64,000 nucleotides of DNA from Rhynchonema sp. JSB1_4 (lineage: Eukaryota; Nematoda; Chromadorea; Monhysterida; Xyalidae): the NCBI GenBank assembly GCA_030248065.1, contig JASAMV010006926.1:1-64000 (forward strand), given 5' to 3'. The translations under genes were made by a program, and so were the position numbers. Shown here piece after piece: positions 34,301-46,599 of this stretch (its first letter is position 1; each line of letters opens with the position of its first letter). The notes beneath the pieces were generated by a model, which searched no databases, was not told the origin of the DNA, and saw only the letters and a program-made list of their open reading frames with translations.

Positions 34301-35552
34301 TCTATGTTTGAGAACAATCTTACGAATAAAAAGATTCTGAGCATGTCGAAATTACAACAAGTCATAGACATAATTGTTTGGAAGAGGAACTCGATAAACA
34401 TACGACTTGTCGAATGTTTCAGGCGCTTCATGTCGTTGTTGCGGATCATCAAGAACAACAGGTCAACCATTAATCGCCAGTCAAGCACCCATACAAGACA
34501 CGACTGCGCCAGGTACAAGAATAGAATAGTAACCTTTGTAGCAGTTGTGTCGGTTAGAATTAATTGACTCTGCTTCTTTTGTACTAATTTTCATGGTCTG
34601 GTGAGGCCTGCGTCTGAGTGCGCTGCAAAGCAAAAAGCTTCATACGTTGCATCGTATCCGCTTATCCGCTTCACAATACCAGGTTCCAATAATGACAAAC
34701 TGTAAAGAAGAGAAGGCATACGTCAAATTTATTTACAGCCACCGGCTCATGCTGCTCAAGCAACAACCACACTTCCGATCCCTCGACGCAGTCAGCCAGT
34801 TCGCAGCCGCTCAACACACAAAGTCCCGAAGAACCACCGTTGGCAGAGAACGGCATCTACAATCACGACATCGCGACCAGCAATCGGACTCCGATATTGG
34901 GACCGGACGGGGACACGCCACGCGTGACTGTGATTGGGCACGAGAATGTTAGGTCGAGGAATCGATTGTCTCGGTATGGGGATTCGGGTGGGGTGCTTGC
35001 TGTTACAGATATGGACATTAAAATCTCATTCAATCCGGTTTCGGGTTTTCGAGCCATTTCATGCAATATTTGGACTGCAATCATTTTTGGTGCAGATAAG
35101 CAAACGGATATGTGGAATTCGTGCTGCTAATCCAGTGATGTGGTGAAAATAAAGAATAATAAAGTGAAATGTTGTGCGTTTTGCTCCGCTCTGAGTACAA
35201 TTATCCAACGTTGCTGACTGCTGTGCAATTCACCGTGTAATCATCGCTATCGGGAGGATAGTAGTGCAAGCGCAGCTCACGGCCGAAAATCCACTTTCGG
35301 ATCCAGATCTATCTACCTCATTGTTCCTTACATTTCAGTTTCAAGCTCGGTTTCTGTGCGTGTCAGTGCGTGCAAACGCTGTTGTACGCCATACAAATGG
35401 TGTTGGCCTACTTCCTGATGTTGATTGCGATGACCTACAATGTTTGGCTGTTCGCCGCCGTGATTGTTGGGTCCGCGTTGGGAAACCTGTTGTTTGCTCT
35501 GAGTGCAAAAACGAACCCCAATAATTTGATGCTTTCGGATCATTGTCATTGA
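31338..35552 (+). CDS. CTR1: CTR1/SLC31-type high-affinity copper transporter
   Basis: Five exons (31338-31479, 31560-31655, 34152-34265, 34739-34973, 35339-35552) total 801 bases and close at 266 residues. The N-terminus is His-rich (HSHDHH, HHGGHQH), with MSMM before membrane segment 1 (about 66-100). A hydrophilic loop of about 95 residues follows, then segment 2 with QTLLYAIQM and the MxxxM pair M223/M227, segment 3 with GSALG (the GxxxG motif, 240-244), and the C-terminal HCH (264-266). These are the hallmark copper-path residues of CTR1: the trimer takes up Cu(I) at the plasma membrane. The order and the splice phases (1,1,1,2) are consistent. Unlike mammalian CTR1, the ectodomain is richer in His than in Met. 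The second intron is 2.5 kb with no gene seen in it. Confidence 0.92.
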
Positions 35553-36555
35553 CCTGGAGTTTCAGGCTCAGACTGGGACTTAGGGAGTTGGAGATTTTTC
35601 TGTTGTTCCTTCGACAACAACAAACTTCGCAATTTTTTAGTTATTTTTTAGATCTATTTGGAGTCGATATAAATGAGCTTCCTGATTTGTCGATCCAAGG
35701 CTTTTATGTGCATAGAATAACATATCTCAATTTATACATATGATTTCGGACTTTATCCAAATTTGCTTGCTTTTCTGAGATTATTTTTTGCATCTGTATA
35801 CTTCATTTTTTGATGAAAACTCGTGGCCATCCTGAAGCAAAACAGTGTTTGAGACTAGGAGATTTGTACATTATTGGACCAGAAAAACTTGATATTTCAG
35901 TTTATATCTGTGTTATTATCAGTATTATTCCTGTGCCTGTCCTTCGTGTCTGTAGTCGATCTTTTGGTCTTTTTTATCTTGCAGAAAATCGTCTTGTGTA
36001 TGTATTTTTATATCAAATGTATCTCTTAAAATCAAAAAATAATCAAGCTATTTTGATTGTGTTCGTGAGCCTTTTTATCGGGCTTTCGAACTCTGAAATT
36101 GCTTTGAAATTGCTCTGAAACTTTTTCGATCTGCTTTCTTATAAAATTGTCTGACCGCATCCCCACCATGACCTGTTGAACACTGAAGCATTTTTATGCT
36201 TGTTAATTAACGAATCATTTTTTAATCGCTCGGTGTTAAAACGCCATTGTTTTGACCTTTTCCCAAAAGGCATCGATAAGAAAATTGATATCATCAAAAT
36301 TGTCATGCTACAAATTTCTATTTTTTTCAGATAACTTCGTGATCTATTTTCAAATCTGTGACAAGCTTCTGTGGAATAAATAATATGTCTGTCGTTTCGT
36401 GGGAAATCGTTTGTCATATGCGATGGCGTTGCTCATTCGCCGATAAAGCTATCCAGTCGATACCTTTGCTTGTAAATTGATTCATTGGCCACTTATGATT
36501 TCTGCAAACACTCAGATTCACACAATTTATACTACATCTAGTCCGCTAGTCCACC
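35553..36555. other. intergenic, AT-rich, no gene seen
   Basis: Short open frames only, without domain or splice support. It would hold the 3' end of the copper transporter and the promoter of the next gene. Confidence 0.5.
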
Positions 36556-39500
36556 ATGAAGTCTGTGACGTGCTTCTGTTTCATGGTTCTAACACTGATC
36601 AACTTGGTGCTTGGCCGACATCACACTTTGTACCTGACGGTTCGTGCTTTTGCTTTTAGCTTAGTTGCCTGTTAGCCAGGTTTGTACAAGTTCATATGGC
36701 AAGCCACTGCCGTTCATGTACAGTTCATGAAGGCGAACTTCGGTTAAATCCGAAAAACGGAAATAATTTGCATGCAAAAATACAACATTTCCATGCTCCG
36801 GAAATATTTCCGGAAAACGCAAAAAATTGACATGCAAAAATAATGCTTTTTCCGGAAATATTTCCGATTTCCGGATTGAACCTAAGGCCGCCCTGAAGAG
36901 CATGAATTGTGCAGGCTGCTCGCGTCATGTGCAGTGACGCAGTTGGTCAAGCAGTCCGAGCTAGCTAGCCAAGAGGGTCAGGCCGGCTCGAGCTGGCGAA
37001 TTGGGCTGGTGGGGTACTGGAAAAAAATTTGCCAAAAAATACCCATTAAAAACACGTTTTTTGTCATCTTTGGGTAGCTAGCAGGCGGTTTGGGGCGTGG
37101 GATTGGCAGCTCGAGCTAGCTATCAACACCTTTTAATAACCCCAGCCCGACCCCAACTACAATCACTGGTTATATGGTAACATCGTATGGAGGGCTTCAC
37201 TGTTAAGGTCACTCTAAGGAAGAGAGACTACCGTTCTTCTGATGCAAAATCATTTATTCAACGTTTTCCGCAATCCAGAACGACCGCCGTCGCATGATCG
37301 AATTCACCACGTTCGGGTTTTTGTCTGACGGCGTGCTTCGCGTCAAGATCGAGAATCTGACCGTTCCGCCTGAGAAATTCCCAGGATTGATGAAAACACC
37401 GGTTTGTATAGCTGTTTGCTTAGATTTTGGGGTTTAGACAGTTAGTGAAGTTCTTTTACCGAAGTCATATGTTGAGACTGTACAGAAACATCAGTCACCA
37501 AACACTAAAATCGATATTTCTCCTGTCCGACTTCGATATTACGTAGTGTTTATGCACTAAATTAACAAATATTTCAGCTGGGCTTCACGCTGACGCGCGG
37601 TTCGCAAGTACAAGAATACACCAATTCTCAAGGACTCATATTTTGCCCTCTGAATCGTCAACGCAACGCAGCCCTACCGGACACCATCTATTTCATATTT
37701 GATTTTGCCGCTCGAAAAGTGAAAATCGACCGACCCTCGGACTCTGTTTCTGTTGTGCGTTCGTTAACTATCTGTGGAACGGTGGAGGGCTGTTTCGTTA
37801 CAAAATCAACAACGTCCAAGTCACGTGACATTGCCAGTACCACGACTAACTCAAAGGCAGTGACAACACCAGAAACAAGTGCTGCTGCTGCTGCAGAGGG
37901 ACCGGCTGAGCAGAATATTTACACAGAGAATGAATCCGGTGAAGGGCATCTGGAGAAGCGGGTGCGTTTGGGTGTTGGTTGGCTGGATGTCTTGTGACTT
38001 TACGTACTTTTCCTCCCTGAATAATTGTCCTGTCACGTCGTTGTAGTACATGATCAAGGTTTGTCATGCACCAGCACCAGGTAACCGTATCGCGTCTTCG
38101 GTCATCATGATCACCTGATGCACAGCCAGTCATTCAATTTGAAAAACCTGGCATTTGTTTCACATAACCTGCAGCCGCCCTGACGCGAAATCAGTCAGCT
38201 AACAGTAACCTCACAACCTTTTTTGCCTTCACTTATAAATCCATATGTTTTGCAGGCCGTTGGTGACCAACTAGCCGATCGGGCATTCAACGCTCGTAAT
38301 CGCAACCCGCCCAAACCGAATACCCCAACGCCACCCACCACAGCGGGTGGGACCACGACCGGTGCTGAAAAATTGGATATTTTCGGCTTGGGCCAGCCCG
38401 TCAACGAGCTACCGCTCATTTATGATAACCACACACATACCTGGTCGATGCAGGTGGGAATTTTGATACCAAATTAGCTTTTTTGGTAAAACTTTTCATG
38501 AAAATTTATGGCATGACCTTTTTCTCAGTTCGTTGTTCGCATAGCGCGCGACACCGAAGAAGGCCAGTACACGCTGCTGTTCCACAACTGCTACAACTAC
38601 CAGAAAATGTTTCCCAAACAGGCGCCGCTCACCATGACGGTTGGTTGCGATCTGGTCAACTGAAACAAATGACCATTGGAAGACATCCTGTTTTCTTGGT
38701 GGGGATCGGTTCAGTCAGGTGCCTGAGTGTCAGGCCTCTCACGATATCAGTTGTTAAGGCCCAACTATACTTCGTTCTCTGACGCAACAAGAACAAGAAA
38801 TTCGTGTTCTTGCTTCAACCTGTTTCGTAGTGCCTTTATACTTGCCTGAGAACACGCAACGTGAAACAGCCAAAAAAGTATAAACGCGTTCGTGGCGAAA
38901 CACGACGAAACACCCAAATCCTGTTCTCAAGAGAACAAATAACAGAGTTGAAATTTTTCAACTTTGTGATTGTTCTTTGGTCATTTTCTCTGTCGTCAAG
39001 CGCAATTCAGTGCTGTTTGTGACATTTGTTGATGGTACTTGAGTGATTGAAGTGGAAAAAGAAAGAAAAAATTAAAAAAGTTCAGAAAATGACAAATGTG
39101 TACTGACCCCAGGGCGGTCTCGAACCAGTCAGTGGCGGACCTGTGTGTTTGGGCTGGCGAGTCAACGCACTTCCACCATGACACTGGACCGTGCTTGTGA
39201 AGCGCGCTAATCCTTTATAAGAACCAACCGAGTGCTGCTAATGCGGTGCTGATAACGTTATGCTGTGCGCAGAGGTCGCAATCGGGCCGGCCCGACCTCG
39301 GGCCGGGCCGGGCCGCGATTTTGGGCTTTTGGCTCGGGCCGGGCCGGAGATTTGGAGGGTCGGGCCGGGCCGGGCCGGGCACCCCGGCCCGAAGCTTCTG
39401 AAGTGACTTATTTTACTGAAAAAGTAGGGTTTTTTTGTCCAAAATACTAAAATTTCGGACGGATTCAGCAAGTAAGTGATCAGTATTGTCCAGTCGTGTG

Positions 39501-42500
39501 GCTACCCAGGCGTGCAATCAACCTACTGTACCACCAGAAAGGCCTGAAATCAACCTACCTACTGTACCGACCGACCGAGCTAGGGGGGAACAAAATTTTT
39601 TATGTCCAAGTTTAGATGAAAATGTACTCTAAAACCCTCAAAATTTTTCGATTATTTGGAATGAAAAATATGAATTTTATACCATTTTGAGCCAAAAATA
39701 GCTACCTACTGTACCAGCCGGGGGGCGGCGACCTACCTACCTACTGTACCAGGACGGCGCGTCATCTACCTACTGTACCTAGGGGGGACCCCCCAGCCAC
39801 ACCATTGGTATTGTCTATCTGGCGACTTTTTCATGGAAAACAATGAAATTTCAACAAAAACATTGATTCAAAAATCGCAAAAATTATGACAAAAATTGGG
39901 TTAAAATCTGAGCCAAAAATTCGGGCCGGGCCGGGCCGGGCCGGAGATTTGGGGGTACGGGTCGGGCCGGGCCGGGCCGGGCCGGAGATTTGGGAGCTCG
40001 GGCCGGGCCGGGCCGGCCAAACCCGGCCCGATTGCGACCTCTGGCTGTGCGTTATGCGCATTGTGTGTGTGTGTTGTGCACTGTATGATGTGTGCATAAC
40101 ACACCAAATGTTGCCGAACTTTTTGGACAAATACGTTCTTTGTTTATCAAACAGTGTTTCAGTTTGCAAGATCAAATGAAAGTCGATAAATCGTTGCTTT
40201 TTGAGCCACCCTAAGTCTCATGCCCCGTCCCTAACCTAAAGGAGCAGTCATTGGTCCCAACCTAGTGCTGATTATCAGTGAACGGTGCTCCACACACATT
40301 ATTATTTTTTGCTGTTTTTTTAACGGTACTTTTGGTCGCCACACGTTTCAGATAAGCGTGCAGCAGCGCTCCCTAAATTTCTGGGGCAGCTGGAGGCTTC
40401 ATAAAAATTTGAATTTTTCTCTTTCATAGCGTTTGTTTCGTCCCGGAACATGGAAGAACAATAGTTCCCTCGTGAAACAACGCAACAAGCGGCAACAGTT
40501 GAGAACAAAGAACAAGCCGCAACTCAGTTCTAGCTTGTTCTTGTTCCATCAAGTTCTTGATGTTCTTTTGTTCTTTGTTGCGTCAGAGAACGAAGTATAG
40601 TTGGGCCTTTAGTGTCGAATCGAGGCGCACTAAACAATGATATGGTGACAAACAATTAGCGTCTGTGCTGCGGATTAGTCAGGTTTTCGTGGCTTGTCTG
40701 TCCAAAAAGGTATGTCAGAGTCAGCTACAGCAGGTTTTTTTGCCGTTGAGCCAGTAAGAATTTGAAATGTGCCAGTAGATTTTGCCAGTGGCTCATTTTG
40801 CAAACAAAAACTTTGCTCTTGCTGCCAGAAATTTTCGTTCGCCGACAGGATTTTTTCTAATGTCGGTTGTCCTTGGATTATCCTCCCTGAAGTGTCCGTA
40901 ATTTTGACGCCGTTGAAAATTCGACCTCTACTGAGCCGTTGTGATTGTGACGTTTGTCAGGTGCACATGGAGGAGAAGAACGGCGACAGCTACTTGCCGG
41001 CCGGCGACCTGTTGAAACCGAATCTGTACTTTATGATCTCATTGTTGTTCCTCGGCACCGCGCTCGTATGGATCAGCATGGTGCACGCACAAAGGTGTGT
41101 TAGTCTGGTTTTTGTTCATTGACAATGTTCCAAAGGTTGACAGTCGACTTCAGCTTGTTGGTTGGTTTATTGCTCTCAGTGACGCATAAAACCATGCACG
41201 TAAATTAGTGATAGAAGCACAGTTACAAGACCGGGTGGGACAATTAGCTTGTTCATCATGAGTAAAACCGTTCATGATTATACAGGCTGGCAGTTTGATT
41301 TTCTGTCGGCTATTAGAGGACACACCGTTTGTTTGGTGCATTCGTGCTGATGATGACTTGGTGCACCGCCCGTCTGTAAAACCAGGCAGCCGAAACGCGC
41401 TGCATCGATCACTTCTTATACTATAGTGCTTAGATTGTGAATTTGCTTTGCAACTGAGGATGCCGATATCGATCATGTCATGTTACTGAAAAGATGCAAG
41501 ATAAACAAACAACATCATCCATCAGCCGTGTTTCCAGCGGCACGCAAGTCTATCGCGTCCACTACCTAATGACTGCATTGGTGTTCCTCAAATGTCTATC
41601 ACTGTTCTTCCACGGCATCAACTATTATTTCATCGCGCAGTACGGGCATCAGCGCGAAGTCTGGGCTGTCGTCTACTACATTATGCACGTGTAAGTGGGC
41701 AGTTGGGTGAAATCAGATGGCCTGGTGAAATCCGATTTCGATGTTTCAGCGTCAAAGGCTCGCTACTGTTTGGTACCATCATCCTAATTGGTACCGGGTA
41801 CACGTTCTTCAAGAATTTTCTCACGGAAAGAGACCGCAAGCTGTTCATGGTCGTGTTTCCGCTGCAGGTGAGATTATTTTCATGTGCTTTTTCTGTTTGT
41901 TATTGTCGGCTAGCTTCCAGGTGCTCGACAACGTGGCCATGGTGATCATTTTGGAGTCCGAGACCGGTAGCAGGAATTATAAATTCTGGATGCAGTTGTT
42001 TGTGCTCATCGACTTGGCCTGCTGTATATTCATCATTGTACCCGTGGTGTGGTGAGTTGTTTTCCCATATTATTTTCGTGATGATGTACGGAACAGGGTG
42101 GTGCACAGCAAAGTACCGGCCGATTTTCACAGTTTTATCCGTTTACGTTATATTCTTCGTTTTGTGGGCTATCAATCAGATGGTCTTGGGCCTGGGATTA
42201 TTTATAGTCCTTCTGCTGGTTTCGTGCACACCGTGAAACAATTTTGGAACTGTTGAATTTTTCTGACGTAGGTTTCAACTCAAGGCACTTTTGCAACACC
42301 TTGAATTCCTGTTAATATCGGATCTGCGTTGGTCTCACGACATTGCTGAATGAAGGGTGTTGAAACGTTTCTGATGCCATATGAACGTGAAAATTGTTAG
42401 TTAGCTGTCTCGTGATAACTTTTACGCTGGTCAAAACGGGTGGCTTCAGCAAGCGTCAACCATCCACAGTTCACAAACGCCATTGAACTGGGACAGATTC

Positions 42501-43737
42501 GTTCCCATCACCAACTGTGATCATTCCGTCTACGATTGTTTTGCATCCCCGCAGGTCAATCAAGCATCTACAAGAGGCATCGAGCACAGATGGCAAGGCA
42601 GCATTCAGCTTGGGCAAATTGAAACTGTTCCGACATTTCTACATCCTTATCATCACGTACATTTACGTGACTCGAGTGATTGGATTGCTCGTTGCGGTTG
42701 GTTTTCTCTTTTATTGTAGTTGTGGAGAATGATAGCTACATAGTGTCAAACTTGGTGATAGGATCGCTATTTAACTCTTTAACATATGTGTGTTGAGGAT
42801 ATTTTCTGCCATTCCAACTGGCGTAAGAGTTGTTTATTAGCTGGAGACAACTTTCAAGCTGGTCGAAATCAGTAAATTGAAAAATCACTTGGTCAAGACA
42901 GGCCCGATCAGCTCCAATCACCAAGTATGATAATCGGTTACGCCACTTTCTTTCTATCTTTATCAATTTTTAGTGTTTTTTTCATAATTCAGGTGACGGC
43001 ACCATTCAAATACGGCTGGCTTGAGGTCGTGGTGCAAGAGCTGGGCACCTGGTTGTTCTTCGTTGTCACCGGATATAAATTCCGACCGGTGGCCAATAAT
43101 CCGTATTTGAAATTGTCACAGTCCGACGACGAAATGGAAATGGAGGATGTGTAAGTTTGGAACTTGCCTTGATTATTCAGGCGATCCCATGGTTTACGCC
43201 TGGCAAATTAGGTGCATTTTTGCACTGGATCCGGATGCAATCTGTCTTTGTTGTTGGTCTGGTGGTGTCTTCTGGATTATTTTGAGGTTTATGTTTGTGA
43301 AAACTGAAAAGTTATTTTCAAAGTGGGAGTTTTTTACACTGGTGGCAATCAGAACACTGTGTAAATATGGATTTATTCCAAATACGAAGCAGTCACGCGA
43401 GCAAGACAGATCTAATCCGGTCCTGTCTGTACCGACTTTGGTATCGAGCAAACAATCCAGTTTCCTCGTTTTATTTGCCAATCTATCACGTTCCCATCAT
43501 TGTTGCAGTCACGCCCAGTCGGGTCTGATGGAGAACGTCACGCGTCTGAAACGCAACCGCGACCCGATGCGACACACGACTGCGTTGGGACTCGAATCTG
43601 ATTCGTCGGACAATGATGACAACGATGACGTCATATTGGACCAATCAGCGCGCCACTTGGTCACGCCATCCAGCTCGTCAGCCAATCAGCAACGGCCCAC
43701 GACCCATTCCAACGAACCTGGACCGGATATTTATTGA
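36556..43737 (+). CDS. GPR107/GPR108: GPR107/GPR108-type (LU7TM) Golgi seven-pass protein
   Basis: Twelve exons: 36556-36639, 37279-37401, 37578-37961, 38256-38453, 38529-38639, 40961-41094, 41538-41690, 41750-41867, 41921-42051, 42555-42690, 42993-43150 and 43509-43737. They total 1959 bases and close at 652 residues. A signal peptide ([20 protein letters not shown]) is followed by a luminal domain with [10 protein letters not shown] and a low-complexity insert, then [27 protein letters not shown] and seven membrane segments. Strongly diagnostic strings are [42 protein letters not shown] and [14 protein letters not shown]. The family works in Golgi and endosomal trafficking; orphan receptor roles have also been proposed. 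The acidic C-tail ([10 protein letters not shown]) is cytosolic. The first intron contains a foldback repeat, and the intron after exon 5 a 1.85-kb TIR element. Which of the two vertebrate paralogues it matches better is not decided. Confidence 0.93.
36731..36894. mobile_element. foldback element of CCGGAAAT palindromes, second copy
   Basis: Related to 16822-17164: the same ATTTGCATGCAAAAAT and CCGGAAATATTTCCGG strings, and similar ends (GGCGAACTTCGGTTAAAT; right end TTGAACCTAAGGCCGCCC). TGAAG occurs on both sides. Located in intron 1 of the GPR107-like gene. Confidence 0.6.
39105..39190 (-). repeat. tRNA-like segment (possible SINE head)
   Basis: On the minus strand the string GACTGGTTCGAGACCGCCC contains a B-box-like GGTTCGAGACC, preceded by about 45 bases with a weak A-box-like GTGGAAGTGCG. 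No clean cloverleaf or anticodon arm could be drawn, so a functional tRNA gene is not claimed. Confidence 0.35.
39270..40043. mobile_element. hAT-like element, family G, copy 2
   Basis: CAGAGGTCGCAATCGGGCC and GGCCCGATTGCGACCTCTG ends with exact GCTGTGCG duplications (39262-39269 and 40044-40051). GGGCC units are reiterated near both ends. It carries a nested family F element at 39491-39807. Confidence 0.85.
39491..39807. mobile_element. hAT-like element, family F, nested in family G
   Basis: The ends CAGTCGTGTGGCTACC and AGCCACACCATTG are degenerate inverted repeats. Exact GTATTGTC flanks on both sides. CAACCTACCTACTGTACC motifs inside. The right end and flank also occur at about 26135-26160 in the other family G copy. 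Confidence 0.75.
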
Positions 43738-44886
43738 TCACACACGGTGTCTACCCTCTTTGTAGTGACGTGATCGGGACCCAGCATTTTGGTCACTAGT
43801 ATAGTCCAACAACAACTAATGCAGAATTTATGTCCACTGCGTTGCCTGATCCGCCAAGCACATAACGCGTGATGCAACATTATAAACACACCCACGCAGC
43901 CAGCCAACACACACAACTGACTGCCTGTCTGTGCTTGTAATGTTGATACGCGGTATTCGCTCGCTGTAAAGGGGGCAATCACTGTTGTTGATGGGATCAT
44001 TGTTGATTTCGCAGTTCATTTGGTTGCGATCGGGTTTTTGTTCCCCCCGTTTTATGCTCAGTGCGATGTGCTTGGTTTTTGTTGTACGGCCAGCACCTAA
44101 GAACTCACAGCTATGCACTGCAAATTGTGATGTTTGTTTGTGTTTGCTTTTCGGAGATAACCTAAACCTAATGAAAAAAATAGAACTAAAATTTTGTCTT
44201 GTTTGAAATGCCACCTTTTTGTTATCAAAACATTTCACAAAACATTATCGTACCGAAACATTCGTTTTCATTGTTTTCTGGTTGAGAGATTATTTATGTT
44301 CGGTTAGCGGTTGCTATTGTTGCATTGCATCTTCGTAACTTATAACTATTTGTACCTAATTCATAATTTACCGTCTGGTTTTCTTACTAAAAATCCCTTT
44401 GCTGCCTATTCTGGTTGTTACATACTGTGTAGCTTCGCATCATTAACCCAAAAGATTAATGATGCTCAGTCTGTTTCCATATTTGAACTTCATATATTTC
44501 TAGCGGGTAATCTCGAAAATGGTTATTTTTCTTGTTTATTTATTTCTGTTTTAAATCGAACAAACGCGATACTTCCCTTTTCTCAAAATCTTCTGACTGT
44601 GGTGAAAAAAATCTTAATTCATTGTTTTTCTGTTTGATAATTGCTACATGTGGATTCTTCAACCAAAATCTGCCCGTGCTTGTGTATGTGGCTTTTGTTG
44701 TTGTGATTTGTCATCAAATGAAATGTTGATACGGAATAGCTGAGGTTTCATGAATCAATTTTTACATGCAAGGTAGGAGTCAGCAAAATGAAAGTGCACA
44801 TCACTAGACCACATGAACATTATTTATCACATTTTTGTTTCACGATATTTTGACATTTTTAGCCAAATCAGTTGTCCCTTTCTCAA
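43738..44886. other. intergenic between converging genes
   Basis: AT-rich, with open frames lacking domains. It holds the 3' ends of the GPR107-like gene and of the dynein light chain gene, which converge here. Confidence 0.5.
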
Positions 44887-45734
44887 TCAGGCAGTTTTGT
44901 ACATGACGATCTGATCACCTTTGCCGTCGATGGTGATTGACAGAAATCGACCGCTCTCTTGTGTGACGAACGCGCGGAAATCGCGACCTGAATTTGCATT
45001 TGTTGCTGGAATCAAACTTGATCATCAGGTCAGATTTGATTCGGTCACATGACTTTGAATTCCGGACATTTCAGGGTCTATCAATGCTTCTGGTTTTGAC
45101 CCAGCTTTATCGAACGATATCTCCCACACAGCTGTTACACTTCAGTCGGAACCCTGAGGTGGTCTTGGAGCCATTCAGAAAGTCGAGTGATCGAGACTGG
45201 CAACCAATTTACGTACCGCTGCTGTCAATCGCACAAAAAATTCAAACGTTTGTTTCCAGCAACCAACCAATGATCACGTTCCATCCCATTCCCAGTTCGG
45301 CATCCATCAAACTCTTCAATTCGATCGCCATTTGTTTTGGATTCTGGTTCTGTAATTCACTTGATACATCAGCTTGCCGTGTCATCTAGGCATTTATGTA
45401 ACATCACCCGTACATTGAGCACGGCCATCGTAGCCATTTTGAGTGCCAGATCGCGCATCGCACGCGGCATGTCATACGAATTGATGGTAAACGTTGGTAT
45501 GTCGGATATGGCCTGAATTATCAAGGTAATTTCTTTGATTCTTCAAGGCTAGGAATTGAGGACAATATTAGCATCATACACATAAGCGGCTTATTTGTAT
45601 ATGATACTAATAAAGCGTGAGCATCCCGCTAGGAAATTGCGAATACACAAAAAAAGTAAAAATTGTCCCACCGTGTTCATCTGCTGATGCCGCGATGTAT
45701 TGCATGTTTCAACCGACTGCACTGGTGAACCCAT
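44887..45734 (-). CDS. dynein light chain (LC8/DNAL4 type)
   Basis: Four exons on the minus strand (45672-45734, 45414-45512, 45268-45349, 44887-44987) total 345 bases and close at 114 residues. An unstructured N-terminus (MGSPVQSVETC) is followed by TFTINSYDMPRAMRDLALKM, where the DMP-x-MR string resembles DNAL4. Then come a second helix (MAIELKSLMDAELGMGW), the NVIIGRDFRAFVTQESG strand block (LC8: HCIVGRNFGSYVTHE) and a final strand IVMYKTA. Family members dimerise and serve as light chains or hub proteins of dynein motors. Splice phases are 0, 0, 1, with a GTTGGT donor before the GRDF block. Whether it is an axonemal-type or a divergent LC8 cannot be settled here. It lies head-to-head with the first mosaic gene, 865 bp apart. 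Confidence 0.82.
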
Positions 45735-46599
45735 GATGACTGCGACTTGATTGTACTAAAATTCCAGATGAATAATTTTTCAGTCTCTGTGTTTCAAGAT
45801 ATGCAAAAATGTGCTCCCTCCCGCCGTTAAACATGGAAACAATTCCGTGAAAATGGTGCTTGCATCATGGAGCGTTGAAGTAACTCTGTATTACTATTGA
45901 TAGCTATCAGTGGCAGGTTTGAGAACTCGGCAGGTATCTGACATAGCGTCCAAAAGACAGAATTGAACAACCAAAAACGGGTTCGTTTTCATTATTGTGA
46001 CGTATTTCTCTTGGTCCATATGTACATAGCTCGTTGTAGATGCGATCGTGGAACGTACATAAATATCCATCCTCTGAAGTGCATCTGTCCACAAGGCATC
46101 ACCAGCAAAATCAGCCGTTTTTTCCACCAAAGTGTGTCAGTGCAACTGAGCTCAACTCCAACACTGTTCCGGTTCGAGCACGTAACGATCATGGGTTGAA
46201 GCATCATTTTATGTTTCTGGAGATTTAGCGATTTTACAAATTTGAACTCAATTTGCTTGGATTGCGCATGACATTTGCATACGCGTGGAGTGAGACGATA
46301 AAAAAGCGCGCAAATTTAAATTGCTATACTTCTGCGCAATTGCGGGGTCACGCATTTCACGGTCGAAAATTGAAAGTCACCTGCGTTATATAGTGCATAT
46401 TTAATTAAAATGCAGAAAATTTATATGTCTGTATTTCGTTCTCTCTTTATCAGTGAAAATGTTTTTTTATCCCCCGAACCAAATTGTGGCGGAAGAATCT
46501 CAGAAACGTCACCTGATCCAGTTCATCCTTTCATTTGACGGCAAACGCATGTTTAATTTTCTCAGTTTAACTAGATTTTAACAAAAAAAGGCAAATATA
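45735..46599. other. divergent intergenic region
   Basis: It separates the start codons of the dynein light chain (minus) and the mosaic protein (plus), so it probably contains both promoters. Short frames on either strand near 45894-46207 show no domain. Confidence 0.5.

Larger units (their letters stand above)
38757..40608. mobile_element. TIR element in a GPR107-like intron
   Basis: The first and last about 33 bases are perfect inverted repeats beginning AGGCCCAACTATACTTCG, with TTA on both sides. Further in, AAGAACAAG and CTTGTTCTT strings continue the fold. It contains a tRNA-like segment and a family G element. No transposase frame is visible, so it is non-autonomous. Confidence 0.75.

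Noticed and set aside
45894..46207. Minus-strand coding exon upstream of the dynein light chain
   Set aside because: No splice pair connects it, there is no recognisable domain, and the light chain already has a full-length model starting at 45734.
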